This document shows positions 36,564-45,278 of a stretch of DNA of 64,000 bases, one piece after another. A model generated the notes under the pieces. The model was not told where the DNA came from and did no database searches. It was given only the letters and a program-made list of their open reading frames with translations. Position numbers and translations under genes: made by a program. Numbering within the stretch: position 1 is the stretch's first letter; each line of letters starts with the position of its first letter. The stretch is taken from contig NZ_OZ075108.1 in assembly GCF_964186625.1 (NCBI RefSeq), forward strand, positions 930,001-994,000. Direction: 5' to 3'. This DNA is from Asticcacaulis sp. MM231 (GTDB lineage Bacteria > Pseudomonadota > Alphaproteobacteria > Caulobacterales > Caulobacteraceae).

Positions 36564-37673
36564 ATGCCGGTGTCACCGCTTTCCCTTCAGCCGAAAGACG
36601 CTATCGCCTTCTTCCGGTCGAAGGGGATGCGGACAGGCTTTGATTACCGCGATGTCTGGCAGCAGGAACACGCCCAGGGCTTTACTGTGGCCAAGGCCAT
36701 GCAGGTCGATATCCTGACGGATATTCGCCGCGCGCTCGATGACGCTATGACCCAGGGCAAGACCCTTGAGCAGTTCAAAAAGGAACTTAGCCCCATCCTT
36801 CAGGCCAAAGGCTGGTGGGGCAGACAAGAGGTCACCGATCCACTGACCGGCGAAACCAAGCTGGCCCAGCTCGGATCGTCGCGGCGGTTACGAACCATCT
36901 ATGAGGTCAACCTTCAGTCAGCCTACGCACACGGCAACTGGCAACGTATCGAAGCCTCAAAGCGCGCCTTCCCCTATCTTATGTATGTGTGCGTGCTCGA
37001 TAGCCGGACGCGGCCGCAGCACCGCGCCTGGCACGGCGTATGCCGCCCGGTCGATGATCCGTTCTGGGATACGCACTATCCACCCTGCGGCTGGAAATGC
37101 CGATGCGGCACGCGCTCGCTGACCCGCGCCCAGGTGAAACGTGAGGGCATTGACCCGACCGCGCCGGCGCCACGCTTCCCTATGGACGAGGTGACGAACC
37201 CGCGCACGGGCGAGGTATCGCGCGTCGAACAGGGTATCGACCCTGCGTTCAACTTTAATATCGGCAAATCACCCCTTCGCCCCATAACGGCGCAGCCGAT
37301 GGCGACCTCTATGCCGGCAGTGCCTAAGAAGCAGCTTGCCCCGGCCGTTGAGAGCTTCCTCAAGTCATTTGGAGCTGAAGCTAAAGGGCGCATTCTTCAG
37401 CGCGACAACTGGCCCCTGGCTATCGGCCGTGAGCTGTTCCAGGATGATCAGGGCGAACTGAAAACGCCGCGTCCGGATTTGTTAGGCTATCTGCTCGATG
37501 TCGCCAACGCCTTGCTGCGTTACGATTCGGTCGAGTGGTTGTGGGGCGAGAACGCGGCTAAGAAGGCCGTCCTTATCCGCCGATACACAAAGCGGCTTGA
37601 CAAGTCGCTGGTGACCATCGATTTTTCCGACGGTGCCTGGACCTATGATGTCCGCGCCTTAAGCGACGGCTAA
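36564..37673 (+). CDS. phage head morphogenesis protein (Mu gpF-like) with PBECR-like C-terminal domain
   Basis: 369 residues. Residues about 1-200 are the gpF/SPP1 gp7 domain (RRLRTIYEVNLQSAYAHGNWQ, DSRTRPQHRAWHGVCRPVDDPFWDTHYPPCGWKCRC), a minor capsid protein at the portal. The C-terminal 110 residues (ALLRYDSVEWLW, RRYTKRLDKSLVTIDFSDGAWTYDVRAL) resemble the PBECR2 nuclease-like fold often found there, which may be injected with DNA as a toxin. Confidence 0.85.
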   Translation: MPVSPLSLQPKDAIAFFRSKGMRTGFDYRDVWQQEHAQGFTVAKAMQVDILTDIRRALDDAMTQGKTLEQFKKELSPILQAKGWWGRQEVTDPLTGETKLAQLGSSRRLRTIYEVNLQSAYAHGNWQRIEASKRAFPYLMYVCVLDSRTRPQHRAWHGVCRPVDDPFWDTHYPPCGWKCRCGTRSLTRAQVKREGIDPTAPAPRFPMDEVTNPRTGEVSRVEQGIDPAFNFNIGKSPLRPITAQPMATSMPAVPKKQLAPAVESFLKSFGAEAKGRILQRDNWPLAIGRELFQDDQGELKTPRPDLLGYLLDVANALLRYDSVEWLWGENAAKKAVLIRRYTKRLDKSLVTIDFSDGAWTYDVRALSDG

Positions 37674-37684
37674 GACCCGCTTAA
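37659..37684 (+). repeat. phased TTAA/CTAA/TTAA array
   Basis: Units at 37659, 37670 and 37681, exactly 11 bp apart, at the end of the gpF gene and into the gap before the protease gene. Confidence 0.4.
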
Positions 37685-37791
37685 AGCGTCTCTGAACCGA
37701 ACGTGTTCAGGTGAGATCGCCCAAACGGTTACCCCTAATCTGACCCCTACTGAAGAGGCTCATTTGAGCCAAGGGCTTAGGGGCTGATTTC

Positions 37792-38892
37792 GTGACCACC
37801 AAGGGAGCTTCCCATGTAACCGCCGCATTTGCCGCGCCCGTCGCTCTGTCGGCGGGTTCGGCGATGGCAGGCGAACTGGTCTTCGCTGAAGATGGCTCGG
37901 CCACCCAGCGCGTCCGGATCCTGCCCATGGGTCCTTTTCAGACGCGCGGCAAGGGTCGCTATCTCGTGGCGGACCTTGCCCACGCCCAGGCCATCGTTGC
38001 CACCAGTGCGGCCTGGTCAGGCTCTCAGGATATCCCCGTTGACTATGATCACCAGATCATCGCCGCCCTGGAACTGAAGGGCAAGCGTGCCGAGGCGTCA
38101 GGCTGGATCAATCCTGCCAGTCTGTCTGCCGAAAGCACCGGCATCTATGCCGTGATCGAATGGACGGCCGAAGCGGCTGACAAGATCAAAACCAAGAAAT
38201 ATCGCTATCTCAGCCCGGTCATCGACCATGAGAGCAACGGACGTGTGAAGGCCATCCTCAACGCAGCCCTCACGATCTACCCGGCGATTGACGGCCTGAC
38301 CACTCTGGCCGCCAGCGCTTCACTCAACCTCAACCAGGAAAATCCAATGGACTTGACCGCTCTCGCGGCCAGTCTCAACCTGCCCGCTACGGCGACGCTG
38401 GAAGAGATCATGGCCGCCCAGCTGGCTCAGGCGACCGCACTTAGCGCCGCCCAGGCCAATCTGACTGCTCTGAGCACCGCGCTCGGTGCTGCCGACGCCA
38501 CGACCGCGCTCTCCGCTGCCACCGCTCTGAAGGCGACGGCTGCGGGCGAGGCGGCTATCACCCAACTGGTGACCGGCCTTCAATCTACCGTCAACGCCTT
38601 GTCCGCGAAGGACAATGTACGCTCGGTCGATGACTACATCGCTGCGGGCAACATCACCCTGGCGCAACGTGATGACTACGTCGCCCTCATGGCGACGGAC
38701 CCTGACCGCGCCCGGCGCCTGATGGCCAACTCGACCAGTGTCGCCGGTGGCGAGCTGCTCGGTGGCGAAAAGCCTGACAATACCAAGATCACCGCCTTGT
38801 CTGCCGAGCAGAAGCAGGTGGCCACGCTGGTCGGCGTCTCGCATGACGCCTACCTCAAAACGCTGCAAGATCAGCAGGAGGCTGGCCAATGA
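37792..38892 (+). CDS. Mu gpI-like prohead protease (with nested scaffold)
   Basis: 366 residues, GTG start. The N-terminal part is the phage Mu protease family (IPVDYDHQI, ASGWINPASL, YRYLSPVIDHE, GRVKAILNAALTI). The C-terminal part is an Ala-rich helical scaffold. In Mu, scaffold Z is made from an internal start in the same frame; an equivalent start is seen at 38347. A 118-bp gap with a wide palindrome precedes the gene. Confidence 0.9.
   Translation: MTTKGASHVTAAFAAPVALSAGSAMAGELVFAEDGSATQRVRILPMGPFQTRGKGRYLVADLAHAQAIVATSAAWSGSQDIPVDYDHQIIAALELKGKRAEASGWINPASLSAESTGIYAVIEWTAEAADKIKTKKYRYLSPVIDHESNGRVKAILNAALTIYPAIDGLTTLAASASLNLNQENPMDLTALAASLNLPATATLEEIMAAQLAQATALSAAQANLTALSTALGAADATTALSAATALKATAAGEAAITQLVTGLQSTVNALSAKDNVRSVDDYIAAGNITLAQRDDYVALMATDPDRARRLMANSTSVAGGELLGGEKPDNTKITALSAEQKQVATLVGVSHDAYLKTLQDQQEAGQ
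38347..38892 (+). CDS. nested scaffold protein (Mu gpZ-like) from internal start
   Basis: In-frame ATG at 38347 with AGGA 8-11 bases before it. The product would begin MDLTALAASLNLP and consist of the Ala-rich coiled scaffold region only (181 residues). Matches the Mu I/Z arrangement; internal initiation is inferred. Confidence 0.55.
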   Translation: MDLTALAASLNLPATATLEEIMAAQLAQATALSAAQANLTALSTALGAADATTALSAATALKATAAGEAAITQLVTGLQSTVNALSAKDNVRSVDDYIAAGNITLAQRDDYVALMATDPDRARRLMANSTSVAGGELLGGEKPDNTKITALSAEQKQVATLVGVSHDAYLKTLQDQQEAGQ

Positions 38893-39335
38893 CTGCCATG
38901 ACGTCCCCCCGCAAGATCGAGCGCCGTGGCGGCCCGGTCAACAACTACGGCGAACTGGTCAAGGCGGCTGCCGCCATCAAACAGTCCGCCCTGGTCATTC
39001 TTCTGTCCGGATACGCCATCGCTGGCCGCACCGGCGTCGACTCGACTGAAGCCGGCAACATGGTTTGTGTCGGTGTCGCCACCGACGGGGTCACGGGCGG
39101 CGCCGCCGACGGTGATGTCACTGTCCCGGTCCAGAGCTGTGAGTTCAAGTTCTTCAACTCGACCTCTGGCGACCTGATCACCAGGGCTGACATCGGCAAG
39201 GTTTGTTATGTCGTCGACGATCAGACCGTCGCCAAGACTTCCGCCACCAACACCCGCTGCATCGCGGGCCGTATCACCGGTGTTGACACTGATGGTTCGG
39301 TCTGGGTCCGCGTCGGCCCCGGCCTCGCTGCTTAA
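38889..39335 (+). CDS. capsid decoration/cement-like protein
   Basis: 148 residues. Beta-rich, with the pattern KSALVILLSGYAIAGRTGVDS ... VPVQSCEFKFFNSTSGDLITRADIGKVCYVVDDQTVAKTSATNTRCIAGRI, typical of small head proteins between protease and capsid in Mu-like phages. Overlaps the protease gene by 4 bp. Confidence 0.75.
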   Translation: MTAMTSPRKIERRGGPVNNYGELVKAAAAIKQSALVILLSGYAIAGRTGVDSTEAGNMVCVGVATDGVTGGAADGDVTVPVQSCEFKFFNSTSGDLITRADIGKVCYVVDDQTVAKTSATNTRCIAGRITGVDTDGSVWVRVGPGLAA

Positions 39336-39349
39336 GGAGCACCACAGAC

Positions 39350-40232
39350 ATGCTTATCACCGCCGCCTCCCTTCAGGCTCTCCGCACCGGCTTCCAGAAC
39401 TCAGTTCCAGGCTGGTCTGGGCCTTGCCGGCAATGCCTCTGAAGGGCTTTACACACCCGTCACCTCGACCACCAAGATCGAGACCTACGGTTTCCTCGGC
39501 GACATGCCGATCTTCCGCAAGTGGATTGGCGAAAAGCGCGTCAAGTCGCTTGAGGAAAAGGCCTATCAACTGGTCAACGACGACTACGAAATGACCATTG
39601 GTATCCACAAGAACAAGATCAGGGACGATAATCTCGGCCTCTATGGTCCGATGTTCCAGGGCTGGGGTCAGGAAGCTGGCGCTCTGAAGGATCGCCTGAT
39701 CTTCGATGCCCTGAAAAATGGCCACCTCAACACCTGTTACGACGGGCAGTTCTTCTTCGACACCGACCACGTCATCAACGGTGTCACCTTCGCCAACACG
39801 GACGCCGACACGACGGTCCAGCCGTGGTTCCTGATGGACCTGTCGAAGCCGATGAAGCCGATCCTGTACCAGACCCGTCAGGAAGCCGACTTCAACATGG
39901 TCACCGATCCGACCGATAGCCACGTCTTCAAGACGGGCGAGTACCTGGCCGGCGCAGAAGCGCGTGGTGGGGCTGGCTACACCTACTGGCAGCTTGCCTA
40001 CCGCAGCCGTAAGACGCTCAACGCCGCCAACTACGAGATTGCCAAGCAAGCCATGGCCTCGTGGACCGATGACAACGGCGAAAATCTGGGCATCAAGCCG
40101 ACGCACATTGTCGTCGGCACCAGCAACGCCGCCGCCGCCAAGAACCTCTTCAAGAAGCAGAACCTCGCTGGCGGCGAAAGCAACACCTATGACGGGGAGC
40201 TCCAGATCATAGAAGCTCCGCGCTTGCTGTAG
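39350..40232 (+). pseudogene. major capsid protein (Mu gpT-like), frameshifted near the N-terminus
   Basis: Main head subunit of about 293 residues. ATG 39350 after AAGGAGC starts MLITAASLQALRTGFQN, but the rest (QFQAGLGLAGNASEGLYTPVTS ... GFLGDMPIFRKWIGEKRVKSLEEKAYQL) is in another frame; removing one T near 39407 joins them. As read the frame would not give capsid. Either the prophage is defective or this is a sequencing error; an internal start at 39504 would lack about 50 residues. Confidence 0.9.
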
Positions 40233-40242
40233 GAGCGCGTTG

Positions 40243-40863
40243 ATGCTCACGATCACGCTTCGCGTCAAATCAACAGGAGCGGCCCGCCGTGGCGGTGTAT
40301 CGCTCCTGCCCCTCGGCCAGTGGCATCAGACCCACGTCACCCGAGACCTGGAAGGTGCGCAGACCCTGCTGTCTTTCTTGTCAGATGCCAAGGTCACCGT
40401 CGAAGTCGGCGAACCCAAGGCGGAAGAAACCACCAATTGGCTGGAAAACTTCACCTGGCACGAGGCGCCCTCGATTGAGGATGTCCGCGCCATGATCGAG
40501 CATTTCCAGGCCGAAGCCGCCGAGAAGGATGAAATCAGCGACGAAGAAGCCGCTGAACTTCTGAAGGGCTTTGCCGAACGTGCGAACACCCAACTGCCGT
40601 CCGTCGAGCCCACGCTCGAGCGCGACGCCTCCGAAATAGACCCCCAAGCGAAGACGACGTCGAATGCGTCCGATCTGGGCGAAGCGGCTGAAGAACTCAC
40701 GCCGCCCCCGCCGCCGGTGGTCTCCGATATTCCGCCTTCGACGCCGACCACGGTCCTTAACGGTGACCCTGAGCCGGCAACGGTCACGGTGCAAGAAGCT
40801 GCTGTGCCCGCGAAGACGGAAACCAAGCCCAATGCCAAGGCTACCCCTAAGCCGAGGCGCTAG
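40243..40863 (+). CDS. hypothetical phage protein after capsid (Mu gp35-position)
   Basis: 206 residues. A compact N-terminal 60 residues (LTITLRVKSTGAARRGGVSLLPLGQWHQTHVTRDL) followed by an acidic helix and a long Pro/Thr/Ala-rich disordered tail (PPPPPVVSDIPPSTPTTV). AGGAG precedes ATG 40243. Resembles FluMu gp35-type proteins by place; function unknown. Followed by a terminator. Confidence 0.65.
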   Translation: MLTITLRVKSTGAARRGGVSLLPLGQWHQTHVTRDLEGAQTLLSFLSDAKVTVEVGEPKAEETTNWLENFTWHEAPSIEDVRAMIEHFQAEAAEKDEISDEEAAELLKGFAERANTQLPSVEPTLERDASEIDPQAKTTSNASDLGEAAEELTPPPPPVVSDIPPSTPTTVLNGDPEPATVTVQEAAVPAKTETKPNAKATPKPRR

Positions 40864-40882
40864 GCGTTCCTCCCTGTAAACT

Positions 40883-40921
40883 GGGGCGGTCGTTATGCCA
40901 ATTCCGGCCGCCCCGTTTTTT
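40883..40921 (+). terminator. Rho-independent terminator after the capsid block
   Basis: Stem GGGGCGG / CCGCCCC, 18-base loop, then G and six T. Ends the head-gene transcript. Confidence 0.8.
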
Positions 40922-40935
40922 AAAAGGCTACCCAA

Positions 40936-41190
40936 GTGAACCGTCGATCTTTTTACAGCTTTATTGCCCTGGCCGTGATGGCCGTGTCGGCCTTCCTGTT
41001 CGCCGACCCTGCCGTCGTCATCGCTGGCATCAGTCATGCGCCCGCACTCTTCGCCACCGTCTTCGTGGCCTCGGCCACCGCCGTTCTCTTCTTCGGCGGC
41101 CTGACCCGCCACAGCGTGCTGGCCGCTGTCCAAACTCTGTTTCGTGTTCGCGATCGCGCCTTCCGTCAGGAAGTCCTCGCGACCGTTTAA
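40936..41190 (+). CDS. small membrane protein between two terminators (moron-like)
   Basis: 84 residues, GTG start, two transmembrane helices (FYSFIALAVMAVSAFLFADPAVVIAGI and ALFATVFVASATAVLFFGG) and a basic C-terminus. It is enclosed by terminators at 40883 and 41214, as phage 'moron' genes often are, but no room for a separate promoter is seen. Function unknown; superinfection exclusion is one possibility. Confidence 0.65.
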   Translation: MNRRSFYSFIALAVMAVSAFLFADPAVVIAGISHAPALFATVFVASATAVLFFGGLTRHSVLAAVQTLFRVRDRAFRQEVLATV

Positions 41191-41213
41191 ATTTACCACG
41201 CCCTGAAACGAAA

Positions 41214-41248
41214 ACAGGGCAGCCGCAACCCCGCTGCCCTGTTTTTTT
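41214..41248 (+). terminator. Rho-independent terminator before the tail genes
   Basis: Stem ACAGGGCAGC / GCTGCCCTGT with 9-base loop followed by seven T. Confidence 0.88.
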
Positions 41249-41262
41249 AGAAAGCCCTTCTG

Positions 41263-41688
41263 ATGTACGCCGCCGTTTCCGACATGACCTCACGCTTCGA
41301 AGAGGCCGAGCTTGTCCAGGTCACTGACCAGGATGGTACCGGCGCGATCGTTGAGGCTGTTGTGCTGGCCGCCATCAGTGATGCCACTACAGAAATCAAC
41401 ACCTATGCCGGCAGGAAGTACGCGCCGGCCGCGCTCCTGGCCGCCATGCCGCCCATGCTGACCAATGTCTGCTGTGATATCGCCCGTTATGAGCTGTTCA
41501 AGCGCAAGGGCGAGATGCCGCAGGTTGTCCAGGACGCATATAACGCCGCCATCAAATGGCTGAAGAACCTGGCTGACGGCACCACAGTACTGGACGTTGG
41601 CGGCATTGAAGTGGCGCCGGCCGTCAACACCATCCAGACAGCACCTTCGATCGTCGCCTGTATGCGCGACAAGTACAGGGGGCTGTGA
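41263..41688 (+). CDS. Mu gp36-like protein (DUF1320)
   Basis: 141 residues. DUF1320 features: MYAAVSDMTSRFEEAELVQVTD, INTYAGRKYAPA, CCDIARYELFKRKGEMPQVVQDAYNAAIKWLKNLADG. Head-tail connector region protein in Mu-like phages. Coupled to the gpG gene. Confidence 0.88.
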   Translation: MYAAVSDMTSRFEEAELVQVTDQDGTGAIVEAVVLAAISDATTEINTYAGRKYAPAALLAAMPPMLTNVCCDIARYELFKRKGEMPQVVQDAYNAAIKWLKNLADGTTVLDVGGIEVAPAVNTIQTAPSIVACMRDKYRGL

Positions 41689-42185
41689 TGGAAGGCGTTC
41701 AACTCTCGGTCAATCTCAGCGATTTTCCGCTCCTGGTCAGCCGTTTCAACGAGACGGCCCGCCGTGGCGCCGACATGTCGCCCTTGATGCGCGATATCGC
41801 CTTCCTGGGCGAGAACACGACCAAGGCGCGCTTTAATGCCGGCATTGGTCCTGATGGCGCCGCATGGCTGCCGTCGCTCCGTGCCAAAGAGACCGGTGGC
41901 CAGACCCTCATCAAGTCGGCCCAGCTTCGCAACTCGATCTCGTCTGAACATACGGCCCATACGGCCGCCTGGGGCACCAACAAGATCTACGCGGCCGTCC
42001 ACCAGTTTGGCGCGGTCATCCGCCCGGTCGTGGCCAATGCCCTCAAGTTTTTTTTGCCAGGTATCGGCTTTCGCACGGCCCAACAGGTGACGATTCCGGC
42101 CAGGCCTTATCTCGGCATCAACAAGGCCGACCAGGCCGATATCGCTGATCTGGGTGAAGCCTACTTTGCGGAGCCCTGGTCATGA
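41688..42185 (+). CDS. virion morphogenesis/tail completion protein (Mu gpG-like)
   Basis: 165 residues. Family pattern of phage virion morphogenesis proteins: FLGENTTKARFNAGIGPDGAAWLP, LIKSAQLRNSIS, YAAVHQFGAVIRP, IPARPYLGI. TGATG coupling upstream and ATGA downstream. GTG 41685 is an alternative start. Confidence 0.85.
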   Translation: MEGVQLSVNLSDFPLLVSRFNETARRGADMSPLMRDIAFLGENTTKARFNAGIGPDGAAWLPSLRAKETGGQTLIKSAQLRNSISSEHTAHTAAWGTNKIYAAVHQFGAVIRPVVANALKFFLPGIGFRTAQQVTIPARPYLGINKADQADIADLGEAYFAEPWS

Positions 42186-42772
42186 TCGGCGCTATCGAAA
42201 ATGGCATCCTCGATCTTCTGAAGAATGCCGGTGGCGTGGCCCTGCTCGGCTACGACTATCAGACGCTGGAGAGCTTCCCCGACGATTGGGAGACCTATCT
42301 GGGCGCCAACTCGACCAAGATCATCAAATCACCTGGCGCATGGGTGACCTTTGGCGGCTGGCGCAAGCTCGAGCAAACCAACAGTCGCCTTCAGGTCGAA
42401 GGGACGTTTGGCCTGGTCGTGGCCGCCAAGAACCTGCGGAACCAGCGTGAACAACGCCATGGCGGCACAGCCGGCGAAGTGGGTTCCTTTCAGCTTGTCG
42501 AGGACGCGGCCAAGCTGCTGCTCGGCCAGACGCTCGGTCTCGATATTGAGGGCTTCGACATCGGCGCCTGCCAGTATGCCCAGCTGGGCGAACTGCTTCG
42601 CAAGAAGGGCCTCAACATGCTGGCGCTCCAGCTCACCACGAAATGGTGGGTCGATCGCACCTACTTCAACCCGGCCGACGATATCGGCGACTTCGAGACC
42701 TTTGCCGGCGACTGGGACTTACCCCCTGTAACCGGTGTGGATCTCCGCACTCAAACCACCCTGCCCACTTAA
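42182..42772 (+). CDS. Mu gp37-like protein (DUF1834)
   Basis: 196 residues. Family signature: IENGILDLLKNAG, ESFPDDWETYL, FGLVVAAKNLRNQREQRHGG, LVEDAAKLLLGQTLGLDI. Minor tail/terminator protein position in the Mu tail operon. Confidence 0.85.
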   Translation: MIGAIENGILDLLKNAGGVALLGYDYQTLESFPDDWETYLGANSTKIIKSPGAWVTFGGWRKLEQTNSRLQVEGTFGLVVAAKNLRNQREQRHGGTAGEVGSFQLVEDAAKLLLGQTLGLDIEGFDIGACQYAQLGELLRKKGLNMLALQLTTKWWVDRTYFNPADDIGDFETFAGDWDLPPVTGVDLRTQTTLPT

Positions 42773-42784
42773 GGAGAGCTGACC

Positions 42785-43009
42785 GTGGCGCGCACATATC
42801 TGAAGCCCAATGACGGGCTCAACATTCCATCTCCCGACCATGGCGGCAAGCCTTTGCCGGCCGAGGGCGGCTGGGTGGAAACCTCGATCTACTGGGCTAA
42901 CCGCCTGGCTGACCGCGACGTCGTCGATGACAGCGAAGCGCAGATCGAGCGGGAAGCTGCTGAAGAGGCCGCCACCCGCAAGGCGTCCAAAACCGCGAAG
43001 GAGTCCTGA
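42785..43009 (+). CDS. Mu gp38-like protein (DUF2635)
   Basis: 74 residues, GTG start after AAGGAGAG. DUF2635 pattern: YLKPNDGLNIPSPDHGGKPLPAEGGWVETSIYWANRLADRDV, with an acidic/basic tail. Always adjacent to the sheath gene in Mu-like phages. Confidence 0.88.
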   Translation: MARTYLKPNDGLNIPSPDHGGKPLPAEGGWVETSIYWANRLADRDVVDDSEAQIEREAAEEAATRKASKTAKES

Positions 43010-43012
43010 TCC

Positions 43013-44491
43013 ATGAGCTATGATATCGGCTTTTCCAAAATCCCGCTCAACCTTGAGACGCCCGGCACCTATATCGAGCTGGATACGTCACAGATGCTGG
43101 CGGTCGGCGCGCAAGGCGTCACTCGCATCCTTCTGGTCGGCCAGATGCTTACCGGCACGGCGTCTGCCCTGACGGCCTACCGTGTCGATGGTGAGAATGA
43201 AGGCATCGCCTTGTTCGGTCAGGGCTCGCAGCTCGCCGATATGATCGCTGGCTTTAAGCGCAACGACCAGACGCTAGAGCTCTGGGCCATGGGCGTGGCC
43301 GATAATGCCGCCGGTGTCGTGGCGACGAAGACGATCACGCTGACAGGTCCGGCAACACTCGCCGGCACGCTCTCGATGCGGGTTCAGCATCGCCGCGTGC
43401 AGATCAATGTCAATGTCGGCATGACCGCCACTCAAGCCGCCACGGCGCTGGTGGCAGCGATCAATACCTTCACCGATCTGGCCTACACGGCCGCCGCTGC
43501 TGCCGGCGTCGTTACCCTGACGGCGAAGCACAAGGGGGCTGAGTTCAACAGCCTCTACGTGAAGGAAAATTACGACCAGGGCGATGTGACCCCGGCCGGC
43601 CTGGGCATTACTATCGCCGCGGGCACGGCGGGTGCCACAAACCCCGACGCCACGGCCGTCTTCACCGCCCTGGCTGACGCGCCTTTCGCCGCCATCCTGC
43701 ATCCGTGGACCGACGCCACCAACGTCGCTGCCTTTGAGACGGCCATGGCTGATCGCGCCGATCCGCTGAAGATGAACTATTCCGAGGCCTATGTAGCTCA
43801 GGCGGCGACCTATTCGGCACTGATCACAGCCTTGGGCAATCGCAACAGCGAGTTCGGCGTAATCTTCTGCCTGAAGGCTGGTGCTTTGCCACACGCCCCC
43901 TGGCGCGTGGCGGCCGCAATCCTGGCGCAGATCGCCTTCTCGGCCCGAAACGATCCGGCCCTGCCGTTCAATACCCTGGCGCTTAAGGACATCCTGCCGC
44001 CGCAGGAAGGCAACTGGTTCACCCGTCAGGAACGCCAGTTCCTGCTGGAGGCCGGTGGCGCCACGCTGGTGGTCAACGGCTCTGGCGGCATGTCGATCGA
44101 GCGAATCGTCACCACGTACAAGCGCAATGCGTCGAACCTGCCGGACAAGGGCCTGCATGATCTCAACAGCGTGCTGACCCTCTATTATCTGTCGCGCTCC
44201 GCCAGCGCCCGTATCTCCAGCCGCTTCCCGCGCTACAAGCTGGCCAGCGACGGCAACACCTATCCGCCGGGTGCCAAGGTTGTCACCCCGCGCATGATCA
44301 AGGCCGAACTCGCCGCCCTGGCTACCAGCGAGTGGTACGAGGCCGGCCTGATCGAGAACCTTCAGACCTTCATCGACGCCATCATCGTCGAGCGTGACGC
44401 CACCGATCGCAACCGCGTCAACTGGTCGATCCGTCCGGATCTCATCAACGGCCTGCACGTCACGGCTGGGCTCATTCAACCGATCCTTTAG
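43013..44491 (+). CDS. tail sheath protein (Mu gpL-like)
   Basis: 492 residues. Contractile sheath subunit: SYDIGFSKIPLNLETPGTYIELDTSQ near the start, and the conserved C-terminal part IERIVTTYKRN, DLNSVLTLYYLSRSASARISSRFPRYKLA, VNWSIRPDLINGLHV. Shows that the phage is a myovirus. Confidence 0.94.
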   Translation: MSYDIGFSKIPLNLETPGTYIELDTSQMLAVGAQGVTRILLVGQMLTGTASALTAYRVDGENEGIALFGQGSQLADMIAGFKRNDQTLELWAMGVADNAAGVVATKTITLTGPATLAGTLSMRVQHRRVQINVNVGMTATQAATALVAAINTFTDLAYTAAAAAGVVTLTAKHKGAEFNSLYVKENYDQGDVTPAGLGITIAAGTAGATNPDATAVFTALADAPFAAILHPWTDATNVAAFETAMADRADPLKMNYSEAYVAQAATYSALITALGNRNSEFGVIFCLKAGALPHAPWRVAAAILAQIAFSARNDPALPFNTLALKDILPPQEGNWFTRQERQFLLEAGGATLVVNGSGGMSIERIVTTYKRNASNLPDKGLHDLNSVLTLYYLSRSASARISSRFPRYKLASDGNTYPPGAKVVTPRMIKAELAALATSEWYEAGLIENLQTFIDAIIVERDATDRNRVNWSIRPDLINGLHVTAGLIQPIL

Positions 44492-44513
44492 GAGGCACTT
44501 AAGTGGCCGATAA
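44488..44513 (+). repeat. phased TTAG/TTAA/ATAA array at sheath-tube junction
   Basis: Units at 44488, 44499 and 44510, exactly 11 bp apart, spanning the sheath stop codon and the tube gene start and including its GGAGG site. Confidence 0.35.
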
Positions 44514-44862
44514 GAAACTCTTTGGGCGCGTTTTAAGCGTCGTCATCCAGGGCCGGTCCTACGACCCGTTTCCCGGTGGCACTATCAACCCCGGCGGCGT
44601 TTCGCGCGAAACTGTCGTGACCAACAACGGTGCGCGCTTCGTCGAGAAGATCATGCAAGCGAAGCTCGACATCGAGCTGCCGTTCGGCGCTGGCGACTCG
44701 AAGAACGACTATGTCGGCGCCGGGCTTTCCATCCAGGTCAATTGCGACAGTGGTCAGACCTTCATCATGGCCGACGCCTGGTCAACTGACGTGCCTGATA
44801 TTGCCGAAGGCGGCAAGCTGAAGGTTGTCTACGAGTCCGCCCCAGCCCAGGAGATGCTGTAA
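44503..44862 (+). CDS. tail tube protein (Mu gpM-like)
   Basis: 119 residues, GTG start after GGAGG. Family features: SVVIQGRSYDPFPGGTINPGGVSRE, INCDSGQTF-like IQVNCDSGQTFIMADAWSTDVPDI, and a C-terminal KVVYES. Directly after the sheath as in Mu. Confidence 0.88.
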   Translation: MADKKLFGRVLSVVIQGRSYDPFPGGTINPGGVSRETVVTNNGARFVEKIMQAKLDIELPFGAGDSKNDYVGAGLSIQVNCDSGQTFIMADAWSTDVPDIAEGGKLKVVYESAPAQEML

Positions 44863-45173
44863 TGGCCGAGATCACTAATGGTCCGCGCGTCTACAGTCTC
44901 AAGGCGCCAGTCAAGATCCTCGTCAAGGATGCCAGCGGCAAAGAAGACGAGCACGAGATCGCTGTGCTCAACTTCAAGAAGCCTACCGGCATTGATTTCC
45001 GGGCGCTTGATCGCTCGGACGGCAAGATCGGCATGATGTTCGCCTTCGCCTCCTCGTTGACCGGTCAGCCCGACCGGGTGTTCGACAAGCTCGAAGCCGA
45101 GGACGTGGCGGAGGTCATCAAGATTTCGACCGATTTTTTGCAGGGGTTCCGAGCAACATTCGAGTCGTTATAG
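44862..45173 (+). CDS. tail assembly chaperone, short form (Mu gp41-like)
   Basis: 103 residues: VKILVKDASGKEDEHEIAVLNFKKPTGIDFRALD, then a helical part. It ends at TAG 45171. A -1 frameshift at the slippery T-TTT-TTG (45134-45140) would extend it to 45289, giving a 142-residue long form, the G/GT arrangement that many tailed phages use to escort the tape measure protein. Confidence 0.85.
   Translation: MAEITNGPRVYSLKAPVKILVKDASGKEDEHEIAVLNFKKPTGIDFRALDRSDGKIGMMFAFASSLTGQPDRVFDKLEAEDVAEVIKISTDFLQGFRATFESL
45134..45140 (+). promoter_or_regulatory. programmed -1 ribosomal frameshift site in tail chaperone
   Basis: Heptamer T TTT TTG in the chaperone's reading phase (GAT TTT TTG). The -1 frame is open from here to TAG 45287-45289 and encodes GDLALRCGIQPSELDRMD then LPTLTFWFQQADRVAKS, the usual GT-extension pattern (a-x-x-G-x-x-P-x-EL and F-W-x-x-A). 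This extension has no start of its own, and it overlaps the tape measure ATG at 45279. Confidence 0.75.
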
Positions 45174-45278
45174 GCGACCTTGCCTTGCGATGCGGCATCC
45201 AGCCCTCCGAACTGGACCGCATGGATCTTCCCACCCTGACATTCTGGTTCCAACAGGCCGATCGAGTAGCCAAGTCCA

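Noticed and set aside
37692..37710. CTGAAC-N7-GTTCAG as a second copy of the palindrome at 26592
   Set aside because: Same arms, but the spacer is 7 instead of 2 bases, so a shared binding protein is unlikely; kept only as a note.
43274..44479. 401-codon leftward open frame
   Set aside because: Antisense to the tail sheath gene, which has clear family motifs.
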